Under the pieces are notes generated by a model. That model had not been told where the DNA came from. It worked only from the letters and a program-made list of their open reading frames with translations, and ran no database searches. A stretch of 64,000 bases of DNA from Annulohypoxylon bovei var. microspora. Its lineage: Eukaryota; Ascomycota; Sordariomycetes; Xylariales; Hypoxylaceae. Both the position numbers and the translations under genes were made by a program. Location: positions 156,779-220,778 of the forward strand of contig MU405271.1 in NCBI GenBank assembly GCA_022836615.1. Direction: 5' to 3'. Shown in pieces: positions 41,510 to 54,279 of the stretch; position 1 is the stretch's first letter; every line of letters starts with the position of its first letter.

Positions 41510-44500
41510 CTACGCAGCCGCTATAGCAGGGGGGAGACCGTTTGCTTTTTGTCCCGCCGAAACGCCATCCCAATTCTTTTGTAACAGCGGGCCTTTTCGC
41601 GGAGCATCCTTCGGATCAACTCGGTATTTCAGCTTAACACCCATAGCAGCTAGCTCAACGTCTAGGTACTTCAGGGCACCAGGAACCGCTACTTTTGTAG
41701 TGTCTTCGCCTCCAACCCATTGATTCCCTTGGCCGTCTTCCCATATCTCACCGGCTAGTTTAGTCAAATCAACGTCACTAATCTGATCAAGGCGTGTCGC
41801 ACAGTTACGGCATCGAACTGTATTCACCGTCTTTTTCCTGCCAACGAACGGAGACACTGTCGGTTGTATTGACAAGAAGGAGCCGCATCTACGGCAGATC
41901 CATGACGGAGAGTAATCTGAGCAGTTGAGGAGACGATCCTGGAGAAGGAATGCTGTGCCGTGTGCTAACAGAGCATCTCTCTCCATTTCTCCCACACGGA
42001 TACCGCCACCTCGTTTTCTGCCCTTGATTGGCTGTCCTGTTGTTGCGACCACCGGTCCCGTGGTTCTCACTTGGTATTTGTCGTTCACCATGTGTCGTAA
42101 TCGTTGGTAATACACAACACCTATGTAGATGTCGGCAGCCAACTCCTCACCTGTAATCCCCGAATACATCGGCTCATTTCCGTGATAATTGTATCCGGCC
42201 TTCATGAGCTGATGGCCGAAGTAGTCGGCGGCTGTGTTCTCCTCATCGAAGCGGAAAGGTGTTGATTCTTGTGCCAATCCATGAAGTGCGCCTGCCTTTC
42301 CTGCTAGTGACTCGACAAACATACCGATCGTCATTCGAGAGGGGAAGGCGTGAGGGTTGATGATAATATCTGGTTGTATACCAGACTCTGAGAAGGGCAT
42401 ATCGACGGCCGGCCATTTCTGCGAGCACACACCCTTTTGACCGTGGCGAGACGAAAACTTATCACCGATTACTGGCGATCGAGGAACGCGGAATTTGATC
42501 GAGATTGTCTGAGCAGGCTCGTTACCTTGCTCACTGCCGATTAATCGCACTTCCTCGATGAATCCTTGTTCCGAGTCCTTGTACTTTTCGTACTTGGTGA
42601 CACCATCTCGATTTACCAAGTTACCGCTATAATCTGCAGAGACCGTATGATAAGCATAGATGACGTCGCCTTCCTGAACCATTCGTCCGACGTGTGGGAG
42701 TCCGTCTTCGTCCAGCATCGTCTGCGTCCATGCCTTGACAACGCTACCTGGAGCGAAGCCAAACATTTTAGTCACGTTTTTAGCTGCCCTTGTGCGACTT
42801 TCTTCCTTGAGAGTGTACTTTTTCGTCTTGTAGATGGTTCCGTGCCCAAAACCTCGGTCGTGGGCTGACTTGTTTAGAATCATGGCGTCGTCCATATCAT
42901 ACCCCGTGTATGATATAACGGCAACAACAGCATTCATACCGTTGGGGAAATTATCGAAGCCATACGCGTTGTGTAGCGGGGATCTAACAATCGGTGTCTG
43001 GCCGGTCTGGATACGGTACATCTTGTTGTCTGTTCGGTAGGCTAATGAAGCCCCGGGGGTCCCCATCGTCTGCTTACCCATCTGACACTGGTACATGTTT
43101 CTTGGAGACTGGTTAAAATCAGAGAATGGTGTCATATTCGCCAATATCGAAAGTATATTCGTAGGGTCGAACTCGACATGTGTCGACTCCCCGGAGATGA
43201 CTTCCTGTTCCGTACAAGCAATAGACATATATGGTTGCTCAAGGGAGCCGACGAAATCCTCCTTTTCTAGGGGAAGATACTTCGTCGGCCTTACCATTCT
43301 AGCGGGGTCGGAAGACATATAAATGCCAGGATAGGATCCTCCGTTGGACGACGGTACGTGACCGATCTCGAGATGGACGGGGATGTCATGGGAGCCCTCA
43401 ACTTTCCAGTATCGAAATGTGTCCGCTATTCTGCGCGACTCGGATGGATGGCACCAGCCGAGAATCCTTCCGTTCAACATGACTACAACACTTTCATCCG
43501 TAGCTGCGGATGAGGTGTCGACGACGCCAAGCTCAGCTGCTAGTTGCGGGATTGCCGAAACATCAACGGATTCGGTCATAATTTTGCACTTGTGTGCAAG
43601 ATGGTTGAGCAGGCCGCAAGGAGAACCATCTGGCGTGTGTACAGGGCAAAGGAAACCCCATGACTCGGGCAATAGCTTTCGTACGGTCGTGGTCTTCAGT
43701 TGAGCGAAGAAACTTCCACGGTGAACCATGCGGAAATGGCTTATGAAACGAAGGAAATTGAGCTTCTCTGCAACAACGGTAAACCCCGATACTTGTTGTA
43801 GATCTAGACCGGACGGACTCGACAAATTGCCAGTTGACAAGAAATATTCCAGGGCATTACCAACATTCTCATTGGTTTTCTGAAAGAGTTTTATAGGGAA
43901 GTCCTTCGCAAATTCCTCCGAAGTAAATGATCTTGCAGGGTACCTTCGAAGATATTCTCGAAGCGCCGCGCGGAGTCCAAGAGAAAGCAATTCATCCAAC
44001 CGCTCCTTAATTATCATTCCGTACAGAAACCCGCCTAAGAGGATCTCTTGGTTCTGTACAGCATCGGGGTTATCGACCGCACAGTCCCCAGCAACCAAAG
44101 CATAGAGTTTTCTGATCATAAATAAGAGCATGCGAAATTTATCCGAATCTTGTCCTTCCGTAGCATTCATGCTTCCAAGGTGAACGAGCACGATTCGTCG
44201 TAAGAACTCAGTACCGACTTCGTAGTGAGACAAGGTATCAGATACACCCAACACCGGTCGAAATTTCTCCCCAAGGTATGCTCGAGTTTGAGCCATTGTG
44301 TATATTCCATAGGTCTTGTAAGTCCGTAGCAGAAGCTCGACGCGATCCGTAAGGAATGTGTTCTCGATCCCCTTCGAATCAGGGGATCCGATCAGGCCTT
44401 CGAAAATTTCTCTGTCGTTCGTCTCCACGAGCGCCTTTAAAACCATCATAACCGGGACTAGGTATTCATTCTTTCGCCAGGAGAAACGGAAAGTAACATT

Positions 44501-45294
44501 GCCATCATTCAAGTAATGAAGAACATTGGTCTGTGAGGTTTCATCTGGTCGCACCGATCTAACTATAATACCGTAAGGAGTATAAGTAGGACCGCGATTG
44601 GTGAAACTCGGACGGTTGATTGCTAAGGGGAAATTTCTTCGGTTGACTAGGAGAAGCCGTACTATCTTCTCGATGCCATTGATGATGAAATAGCCTCCTA
44701 GTTCTTCTGATTCCTCTTTTCGCAAGACCAATTGGGCTGGACTGTTGTCTCTGAGATGACAATGCATTGACTAGAGTCTAGTTTAGAGAACAAGTCCCCC
44801 ACAAATGAATCATCAAGGGTCTTTCTTACCTTTATCATAATTGGGAGCTGACCAATCTCCCGAGTAAACTCTCTTGGGTCTCCGTCGTTAATTCTATACT
44901 CAAAGGTCGCGGAAAGTTTTCCTCTATACGACACATGTCGTTCCCTACATTCTGAAGGAAGAATTTCTCTGTTTTTGACGGCAAATTTGTTGGTAGGTGG
45001 GAGTTGGGATTTCTGGAGGTGTATTCCCTTGTATCTAATCTTCAGCCTGTTCTTCCCGGCTGGCGGGGCGCGTTCGTCTCCATCTAGAAACAATTTTGTG
45101 CCAATGTCGGCAAGCCCGCGTGCGATCAGGCCATCGTTGCCGAAAAGTGCATCGAAAGACTCGATGTGTGGATTGACAGCTTCTTGTAATAGAGGGTACG
45201 CAGAGCGATCTGTCGGGGGCTCCCTAAAGAGATTCTCTCGGCGAAGAGTGTTATATTCGTGATCCCAGCTTGTGCTGGTTGGCTGCGGCGCCAT
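41510..45294 (-). CDS. RPA2: RNA polymerase I second-largest subunit (A135), 1241 aa
   Basis: Beta-type catalytic subunit of the nucleolar enzyme that transcribes the 35S rRNA precursor. Two exons, 45294-44830 and 44770-41510; the intron begins GTAAGA. ATG 45294 is the first true start; the frame upstream opens only at a TTG. In order: protrusion (FGNDGLIARGL), lobe and fork with CPVHTPDGSPCGLLNHL, the hybrid-binding YTGYDMDDAMILN, the active-site GDKFSSRHGQKG, and the C-terminal zinc ribbon with CRRCGSF and RCRNC. The Pol I identity comes from the N-terminus and the shortened end (SDVDLTKLAGEI...). Length matches fungal Rpa2 (about 1200). Confidence 0.96.
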
Positions 45295-47643
45295 ATCGAT
45301 GGTGAAAGGTTTCTTTGTGTCAATTGAATTCAAGGTCAAAGAAGCTTCTCACACATTGAATTCACGTTTTCGAAGCTATCGTTGATAAATGATAGCCTTG
45401 GGGGAAAAAAAATCCTTATCGTCTGAAAGATTTCAGTTCCAGCATAGTCCCCGCAGTTATCACCTGACCCACTATCGATAAGCGTTTATCAGATGGATTT
45501 ACGTAGTTAGCGCGTTCTTAAGTTCCATTTAGATCCGCCTAGACGTCGGCATTGGAGGTACCTAGGTACCAATCCCAGTGTTGGTTGGACTTGTAAAGAG
45601 GAAGCTACGAACACTGAATTGGCTCAAAGTTAATATGTAGGTACATATCTAGATACCTAGCTGCTTCCTTAGTTGTATCTATGAACTTTAAGTTTATGGG
45701 GGTTTAAGGGTTCCAGTTCAAATTTTAGAATCTTCTCCTTCATATCAACTTCTATCTGAACCATTTCCCTCATTTTCCTTAGACACTTTGAAGTTTCACG
45801 ATCAAGTTCGTTGTCATTGCGATAGATATACACAAGTTACCTACCTAGTTATCAAAGCTCCAACACAATAGTCCTGTTCTGTTCTGGACGGTTCTCAACT
45901 ACTCATATACTCACTAAGCACGAGGTGCGACGTACATACATGGTTATTGTTGCTGTCATCTTGCACCAGTCTTGCAGCCCAACCCCAACCTCAAAGCTAC
46001 CTGCTGTGCATGCTTGCATCCCGCAGGCTGCCTCGCCTTGGCCCAAATCCGAATTCGCCTGGTGGTAATTGGTAGGTACCTAACCTTTGCAGTCTTGGTC
46101 CTGGATTCTACCAGGTCTACATCCATACCTACCTACTTATCTTCTCTACTTCTGGCTTGCCGCATCTGACCTTGCTTGAGGTCGTCCACTACCTGCATCT
46201 GGAAGACCCGACCACTTCTGGGACCTCAAACCATAGCCTACCATCCTCGACTCAATTCTTTTGCTACAAACAAGCCGGTCTCCGTCAAGTGCTCCGGTCA
46301 AAGCACCGCCGCCTTCTCCTCTTCCTCCCCCGTGATCGCTCGTACCGTGCTGCCGAATCTACCGCAACATCGTCCTAAATACCTGGTTTCGTTGATCTAT
46401 TTATACGACTTCTGACAGTTACATCTCTAGGCAAGGACAAGTTGATTATACTAACGCTGGTGGAAACAAATCATCTATCTAGCGAAGAAATACGTACAGT
46501 ATAACAGGCCCGATACGTCTAGCTGCTTGCTGAGTGTGGGGGAGTTTTGGATACCTTACCCGCCCGAGCAGGTGACGGGTCTCCGAGGCGGCTAGAGTAG
46601 CAGTTCGGGAAAACCTCGAGGCGTAAAGTTGCGAGGAGAGCATAAGGGAAGTTTGATTACCATTCTTCTACAGTGCTCCCCACAGAAGAAAACGTAAGCC
46701 CTTGCTGCTTTCGTTATATGCCCGACTTCTATACGGCTATCTATTCTACTATCGCCTGCAGACCTGCTAGGCAAATCTTACATCTGTTTCCCATCGAGCT
46801 GCGAGACTAGCAGCCTGGGATCTCTGGGATCAGGACGACACCTTCAAGGGTTGTCCGTGTACGAAACGCTCGCAACGGGCCGGTCAATAGCGACCGTCTT
46901 AATTCCCCATACTCGCGGCTCTCCAATCTTGTTCCCGCTTGTCAAGTTTCCTATCCCGCGCGCACATTATCCATTCCTCTTTGCTGTGTAGTCCTGTCCA
47001 CAGTACCAACCTTACATACTACATACCACTATCACTTTCTAGCCCATTTGGATTATTGTGGTTCGAAATTGACTGGCCTTGTCGAAACAGACGAATGAGA
47101 CCCCAGTCTTTCTAGCCGCTGTCCGTTCAGATGCAAGGTCGGCCTTCTATCCCTCCCACTTGGTCACGTCCCAGTCGAAGGCACGGGGCATCATAAGTTC
47201 ATAACAGCTTGTGCGATCTTCCGTAGTGGGGAATTGTGACCCTCCGTCCAGGCGTCACCGTCCATCCCGCTTCTATCTTTCATCAAATGTTGCATGTACC
47301 TTCACCACCGCCAGAAGCTACCTAGACAGTTCGCATTCACCGAACGTAATTTGCGCCTGGGGCCGACGAACCCGCCGTGAGCGCTACGAGCGAAGACATC
47401 GCAGCTCATCGTCATACGAGACATTTTATTCCTAATTTCAGCAAGCAAGCCGAAGCGCAAACTATTTAAAACTGTTGTTTGAGACAAACCCTCAATCACC
47501 TCTTGCGTCCACCGCGTGTTTTTTTCCTGAACCGCTCAGCCTTGTGTGGACCTACCAAATATCTTCGCCTTTCTACGATCCCGGCGACCCAAGAGCTCAT
47601 ATCTTTTGCTACTGATTAGACACGATTACCTGTGATTCTGGAC
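45295..47643. other. Intergenic: divergent promoters of RPA2 and ARL8
   Basis: About 2.3 kb. The RPA2 side holds two inverted repeats, GCTATC/GATAGC (about 45377-45398) and GATAAGCGTTTATC (about 45477-45490). The right two-thirds are CT-rich, as expected for a long ARL8 leader. Motif copies at 45838-45847 and 46126-46135. No coding frame with family features. Confidence 0.5.
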
Positions 47644-48490
47644 ATGATGGCAGGGTTATTCCGAAAAGTGTATGACTGGTTGCTCAGAACATTCTGGTGA
47701 GTCCACGAAAGCTGCGCCCAGCGCGGGGTCGCGAGATTGTGCCGCTCACCGCCGTACCTGCATGTGCACTCTGCATCACGACGTCGACAACCTTCTTTCT
47801 AGCAGTGCATTGTACTAACGGTCCCAACTAGGGCGACCGAGATGGACGTCACGATGATAGGTCTGCAGAATGCTGGAAAGACCTCCTTGCTTCGCGTTTT
47901 GTCGGTGAGTACCCGCAATCATCATCCAACTGAATTTGGACGTCGCTAACGATCCGGCTTCTCTCCAGGGTGGAGAATTTACGATCGAGTAAGCACGAGG
48001 TCCCCCTAATAACGTTGATAACTCCATCACACCGTCAAGCGTCGATATGGTTGTCATCGGATCGGCTAACAAGTTGTGTAGCTCTATTCCCACCGTCGGT
48101 TTCAATATGAAGCGCGTGCAACGTGGCCATGTGACACTCAAATGCTGGGACTTGGGCGGTCAACCTCGTTTTCGGCCGATGTGGGAGAGATATTGTCGTG
48201 GGGTGAATGCGATCGTCTTCATCGTCGACATCGCTGACCAAGACCTGCTGCCCATGGCCAAGGAAGAACTCCATTGCCTAATGTCGCAGCCGAGCCTCGA
48301 AGGGATCCCGTTGCTCGTGCTAGGCAATAAATCTGACCTCCACATTAAGCTCAGCGTGGACGAGCTCATAGATGCTCTAGATCTCAAGAGTATAGGACAT
48401 CGCGAGGTTTCCTGCTACGGGATTAGCGCGAAGGAGGAGACCAACCTAGACGCGGTAATTCAATGGCTCATGAAGTGGGCCAACAGATGA
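47644..48490 (+). CDS. ARL8-type small GTPase, 184 aa
   Basis: Arf-like GTPase that acts on lysosome/vacuole and endosome movement in animals; fungal role less known. Four exons: 47644-47696, 47832-47904, 47969-47988 (20 nt), 48082-48490. The N-terminus MMAGLFRKVYDWLLRTFW is the amphipathic helix, without the Gly2 of myristoylated Arfs, as in ARL8. P-loop GLQNAGKTS; switch I PTVGFNMK; switch II WDLGGQPRFRPMW; NKSD and SAKE base-binding motifs. MWERYCRGVNAIVF is diagnostic of ARL8. The 20-nt exon encodes GGEFTIE. Two Met codons start the protein; either could be used. Confidence 0.93.
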
Positions 48491-50995
48491 ACTCTCTCTT
48501 TACGCAACACTTGACTTCTGTTTTTTTATTTCTCCGGCCACCGGGGAGCAAGCCTGCTAGCCGGAGTAATCGGTATCGTCTCGCTGCCCTTGCGACACTT
48601 TCGAAGCATTTTCACGACGCTAATGATATCATGGGATGTAAAAGACGGTTCAACTTCCGGCCGGCGACGACCTAATATATAAATCATCTCTCGCGAGCTT
48701 AAATCTGGAGGTGACTGTACCGTCAGTGTGCCTTCGACATCTCGGATCTCACCCTCCAGTATTCCCTTTCTTTTCATGTGCCTCGTCTGCTCGACTCAAA
48801 TACTGCATAGCCATCGGAGATGGAGTCGACGGTTTCGGAACTCGAAGGGCTAGGATAACCTCCGACTTGTTCTTTTATTCTATTTTTCTTTTCCTCGGTT
48901 GGAATTTCTTGTCAACGTTGAAGGTTGTGGCGGCGAAGACTGCTAGATGTCCAAATATGCAAGCAGGGCGGGCAAGGAAAGCATTGGTGTAGCTAGGTGC
49001 ATTTATGACTAAATCAATCAATCATGACTTGACGACTTCACTCAAAGCCAGAAGGCATACTCGCCAATGTTATATGCGCCCCTGTTTGACGCGTGCGAAA
49101 GGACAATTAGCGAAAATTGAGAAAATGCGCCCAGCGTGGCGCCGGAGGATTCCTTAAGTCGCCCTAGTAAGGTGTGTGACAAATATGCGGTTCGACATGG
49201 CGTCGGTGGCTCAACCCGGGGCAGGACAAAAGCTTAATACTTGGCAAAAACAGGAAATAGAGCAAAAGCAAAAGCGATTTACATGCCAAACTAGGATCGG
49301 GACAGCACGAGGAGAAGGAAGAGAAAGGAGAAAAGCGTCGGCGACAAGAGAGGTGCAGGAATAGCGATACTTGAAGGCTACACACAGACCACATTTGATG
49401 CGATGATGAGTTGGCAAACCCTCCAGCGAGGCGATGGGAGGGGAATGATTGGCTCGCAAGGCGACGGTGGACAGCGCAACGTGGACTTCAGGTACCTCAG
49501 CAGGGAGCATGTGGGTATGGGATGTATGTGTTCATGGATGCATTTGGACGAAAAATGGGCTCGCGGTTACCAGTCGAGTGGTATTCACGAGTTACATCTA
49601 CGGCAGGCATAGATATTACGAGCGAGTCATGTACTTTTGTTTTTCTGGTTGTGTGTGCTGTGCTGTTCGTTCTTGTTTCTGTTCTCGGGCGAGGTTGCTG
49701 CTACAGTTGCAGTTGTGTGTGCCCAGATGTGTTGAGATGGGCGGCATGCCATGGGTCCATGATAATGAATCTACGGAGATTTTTGACGTGGCCGCATGTC
49801 ATTAGCTCGCGGACCTGCTGCCCTCCGTCCCCTTCAACTCAGCAACTGATCGTCAAATCTCGGGTTCTAGACTAGCTGAGCACAAGATCCTGGTAAAAGA
49901 CATTTAATACCAAAAAAACAACTCGGAGTTTGTTGAAAGATAGAAATTAAATATTTATCTAGGTAGTACTATATTTGAGTCAGAATATTTTTGATCGCGG
50001 TAACCTATCTGATAATTCAAGATTCTTCGTTTATGGCGAAAATATGGTGGTTGTTTTTTTTGTTTCGAATGGCATAGGAAGTACTTTTGTTGGATCGTGT
50101 CAGACACCGGCATTTAGTCCTGCCTCAATGTATATGATTCCGAATAAGGAATGGAAAAGCGTGCATGGATATAATAAAACCATCATTAGTAATATCAGAC
50201 AAGGATAGATTCCTTAGAGAAGAAGCGAGACCGAAATGTTGACTTCAGGGAGAAGTAAACGTAGATGATGAAAAGTTCCCCGCGACTGTATGTTGTGAAC
50301 CGCGACATCGGTATCGATAAAGTTCGATAGACCCATACGCTTAGAGCGTGGAGGTAAATAATATGTGATAGTCGTCTAGGGGGATATACATAGTACAATG
50401 TTCTTAAAGTCCTATGCGGGAGCTAAGGTCATCCATGGGTCCATCACGAGACCAAGCTGGGCGCTGTCGTAGCTTGATATCTGAGACGGTTTCCAAATAG
50501 TTTAAAAGATGCGACGCGAAGGAATTTTGTATTCTTCGGATTCACCTTATTCCATTGTTGCTGAGACTTGCTCAGCCTTGATTGCGGAGCTATGCCACCG
50601 TGGAGGGATCTAGGTATTCATTCGTCATCACGCCCAAGCCACGACCAGCTAAGCAGATGATTTAAACAATTTTTAACCAGTACATATGGTATGTTGTTAC
50701 GATGAGCTTCGATATTTGGAATAGAGTTAAAGAGCTGTGCATCCGAAGGACCAATTGACTTTATGTTCTGCCTCGATAGCTCCATTCTGGAAAGTTCATT
50801 AGCAAGCTTTGAAGCTTTCAACCATCAGACCGGCACGAACACTACATAAACTACGCAGTAAGTTTATATGTAATATTATGTAATATGTACTTTATGTATC
50901 TATCCATGTAAATCTGCATGCGAGATACATAGGCGGTACAAAGTATGTTCAAGGTCAGGCCCTCTAACACGCGTACACAGCCACCATTGGCACTA
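48491..50995. other. Intergenic: 3' side of ARL8, gene-poor
   Basis: About 2.5 kb. The overlapping plus frames at 49411-49875 begin at TTG, are Cys- and Arg-rich and show no domain; I treat them as non-coding. No RNA gene recognised. Confidence 0.5.
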
Positions 50996-51347
50996 CCGCC
51001 TATTTTCGAATCTTTGCAAAGTTGGCAGACCCATATTTAAATGGCTTTAACCATTTTAAGCCAATGGAATCTGGGGTTCATTCAACAACACCTGATTGAA
51101 ATGTCCCCACAATAAAAAATTTCAATCCTGCCAAGACACACTAACCAATAACCGCTTAAAGATAAGCTATCAGTTCCTTACTAATTGCTTACTAATCCCC
51201 TTATCATTTCTTATCGGATTTCTTTTGATATTGGAACTAGTAGAGCCTCACGTTCAAGCTAATTACAAGTAGTAAAGCGCACCACAAAGGGTTTAGTGTT
51301 TTTTAAAAGCGGGTCTGCCAACTTTGCAAAGATTCGAAAATAGGCGG
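50996..51347. mobile_element. MITE-like non-coding element with 37-bp perfect terminal inverted repeats (element 2)
   Basis: Ends 50996-51032 and 51311-51347 are perfect inverted copies over 37 bases; the outer end reads CCGCCTATTTTCG. Each end abuts TA (50994-50995 and 51348-51349), the Tc1/mariner-type target duplication. The flanks also share ATTGGCA just outside (left near 50986-50992, right 51350-51356). The AT-rich interior of about 280 bp has no coding frame. TIR sequence differs from element 1, so it is a different family. Perfect ends suggest recent movement or gene conversion (inference). Confidence 0.9.
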
Positions 51348-51809
51348 TAATTGGCATTCAATGATGATTCCATGGAGGCCATTCCCGCTGCCACGCCAAG
51401 CAACATCTATCCCAAGTCGGTAATCGGCAACTTCCAGCCATGTCATGCATCGTATTGCGTGTTCATTGTCCTAAGACCGCTCTTTTTCAATAAAAACCAA
51501 GTCTTCTCTTCTACACGTTTCAAATAAATTTCATCAGTCTTTTTGTAAACATAATTATAAACTGCCTATCTTCGAGTGGTTTATACCCACAATACACAAA
51601 GCACAACTAATTACTTTAAACCATACTCGACGTCATTCCGCATTGTACCCTAGCAACAAACGAGTACCTTTCCATTTTCGGACATTTTTTAGACGGACAT
51701 CTTAACCATCACATCCGAGGATAATTAATTGAAGCTCTTACCCTCCTACAACTACAACTTCTGACACGTACCACCACAACTCATTCTTGTCGCACATCGT
51801 CAAGAAGAC
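51348..51809. other. Intergenic: promoter of the Rcr-type gene
   Basis: Contains the promoter and CT/CA-rich leader of the next gene. No gene seen. Confidence 0.4.
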
Positions 51810-52351
51810 ATGGCGCCTTTCATCGAACAGGTCGGTGCCGAATTGACAAAGCGCCAACGATATTGCAGCAATGGATATTACGACAGATGGGGCAATTGCT
51901 ACAGTGCTTGGAACTGGTATGGTCGCTGGATCTTTGCGGCTGTAGTCGTCGTTCTCATTCTCGCTGTCTTCTTCCTGTGGGCGTAAGTTTCCCATTGAAC
52001 GTGTAAGATCACGGAATTATGATAACTAACTTCCAACTTAGATGCATCAATTCTCGCCGTCGTAGACGTCAAGGTATGCAGCCAATGTATGGCACGGGTT
52101 GGATGGCTGGTAACCAAGGCCAAAACGCATATCACAACAACCCCCAAGGCTACAGCAACAACCCCCCTCCGGCCTATGGACAACAGTCCTATCCGATGCA
52201 AAATCAGTACACGGGGACTACATTTAACCGTGACGAGGGCTACTATGGTCAGCACGAAGGCGTCGTGCAGCCACCGAAGAACGTCTACAACAACAACGAA
52301 GGCGGCAAGACTGACTACGCACCTCCCGAGGGTCCCCCGCCCAACCGATAA
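51810..52351 (+). CDS. Rcr1/Rcr2-type membrane protein (chitin deposition and Congo-red resistance family), 160 aa
   Basis: Family members are single-pass ER/endosomal proteins that bind the Rsp5 ubiquitin ligase and affect chitin and permease turnover. Exons 51810-51982 and 52042-52351; donor GTAAGT. A short lumenal part with Cys residues (RYCSNGYYDRWGNCYSAW) leads to one membrane helix (WIFAAVVVVLILAVFFLWA). A CINSRRRRRQ stop-transfer follows. The cytosolic tail is Gln/Asn/Pro-rich, with a PPAY motif suited to WW-domain binding and a YAPPEGPPP end. Length and order match the Rcr family; the exact subfamily is not settled. Confidence 0.8.
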
Positions 52352-54279
52352 ACCAGCAGACAGATCGGAGAAGTGGAGGACGACAAAGGAAGACGACAAA
52401 CTTCGGGCATACCCTAATTTGATTTGGTGGTTTAAGGCGTTCAACTAAAGGGTCGGTCAATTACTTGGCGTTGGTGATGAGAGAACTGGCATAGGGAATG
52501 AACAATAGTATGTCTGCACGATTCTGAACGTCGTTGGGGGAATTACGAGTGGGCATGAATAATCCCATTCTTACGCCTTCATTCAACAGGTCACTTCATG
52601 TGCACATGTCTATTGGCTTCTGGGCTATCCCAGTAAATGTCTCTAGGTCTTCACCTCGTGAAGTTTCTATTCTATTATGATAGTTGTCTAATGACACAGG
52701 CCTCTACGGCCTGTAAAAGATATCAGTTTGCTACTGAGTACCTATCATAGAAATCTGCATGCATGACTGTTAATATGATCTGATTTGTTATATCAACCAG
52801 CTAAGATAAGCAGCAAATGACGTTTGGTCGTCTTGAGCGTTCATATGCACAGCTGGGCCCACTGGGCTTTTCCATGACGATCTTGAGGGTACATGTACAT
52901 ACCTAGTAGCGGATCCACGCGACAGAGGATTCCAAAACAGCGCCAATCATTGCAGATTGCATAGCTTAACCCCGCAAATCTGCATCTTCTCGAGCTCGAC
53001 CAGTGAACATATGATATTTCGGTCAGTTCGGTCTGGTAGCTCCCCACATAGTCTGTTTAACTTTGGCAGCTTTGGGTAGGACCCTCTGTACAGTAGATCT
53101 GGTCAAGATACAGTAGCAAACCAACCTACCTAGTAGGTATGCACATAGCAAACGTCGATTAGGATTTTAGGTAATGCGGAAATATGCGATAATATACGAT
53201 AATATACGAATATAGAACGTGGGCGCAGTCAAGTAATATAGTAGTAAGCGCCTATGGGATCATCCTGACGCCAAGCCACGGTGCCACAGTCAGAGCACAA
53301 AGGAATAAAATCCACAAGTTGACACAAAGCTCGATTGTCGCCCAGCGAGTTGAAACACCAGACCGAGGCAAAAAATATTGGCAACGACCTCGGCGAAATA
53401 CGTCGTGTTTCGTTAATGCGAAATTATCGAGTTAGAAAATATTAAAGTTAGATGACGAATGCAGTAGCTTATCGAGTCTTTAGGTCTTGCAGGTCTTGTC
53501 AGGTACCGCTGCTTAGGGCGTATTGGAGGATCGTTTTAGGCAACCTCTACGCTGCATCCCATCTAGCGGGTTAATTGCGACTTGCGTATGGAATTGCCGT
53601 TATTCTAAACGCCCCCACAATTTTCAGGGACGGCTTACAGAGTTCGTTCTTACGGGTCCGCTTACTGCATTCAGATTACGGATTTACGTTCCCTGTCCCC
53701 TCTCCAGCCTTCCTCACGCCTTTTCGCCTTTACGCCTTTTTACATTTCACGCACCACCATGTAAAATTCCTCTCGTTCTCAATAATCGAGATATGTTCTC
53801 GTGTCAATATTGATTCTTTGTTTTTTTCGGACGAATATACCTAGGTATTTCGTTTTTACGCTCCTTTCCATAGCAGATTGCTTTGATATTCATCCTTTCA
53901 TTTTATTGGGTTGGCCGGTTCAAATGTGCCTTTGCCTTTAACTTACCCCTTATATCACAATTACTCAAAGCCACGCCAAAACAACGAGTCACGAGCGAAA
54001 CATCGTCATACCTGGATTCAAACTGAGTAAATCACGGGCTGGGAAGACGAATTTTAGGTGGTGTCTGGTGTGTTTTGTTTGCTCTTGAGCAAGGTGCTAC
54101 ACCCACGGGTTGGGGATATCATTACTCTTACCACTACTTTCCGATATTTTCGTGCCATGGGCCTTGAATAACGTTTTGATACTCGACCATCTTCCCGAAT
54201 AACAATAACTACGAATTCCTTTGGGATCACATTCATTTAGCACGACACTACAAATACGTTTATATTGGAGGAGGACGCG
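52352..54279. other. Intergenic: between the Rcr-type and fibroin-3-like genes
   Basis: About 1.9 kb, AT-rich on average, with a GATAATATAC-type tandem tract near 53186-53212. Motif ACCTACCTAGTAGGTA at 53124-53139. Short frames only; no gene seen. Confidence 0.45.

Noticed and set aside
33497..45294. A pigment or secondary-metabolite cluster around the tyrosinase
   Set aside because: The neighbours are an ammonium transporter and RNA polymerase I; no polyketide synthase, NRPS, terpene cyclase, P450 or cluster regulator is present.
49411..49875. Three overlapping plus-strand frames of 69-154 codons
   Set aside because: The longest starts at TTG, is rich in Cys and Arg without domain pattern, and the overlap of three frames suggests chance openness.
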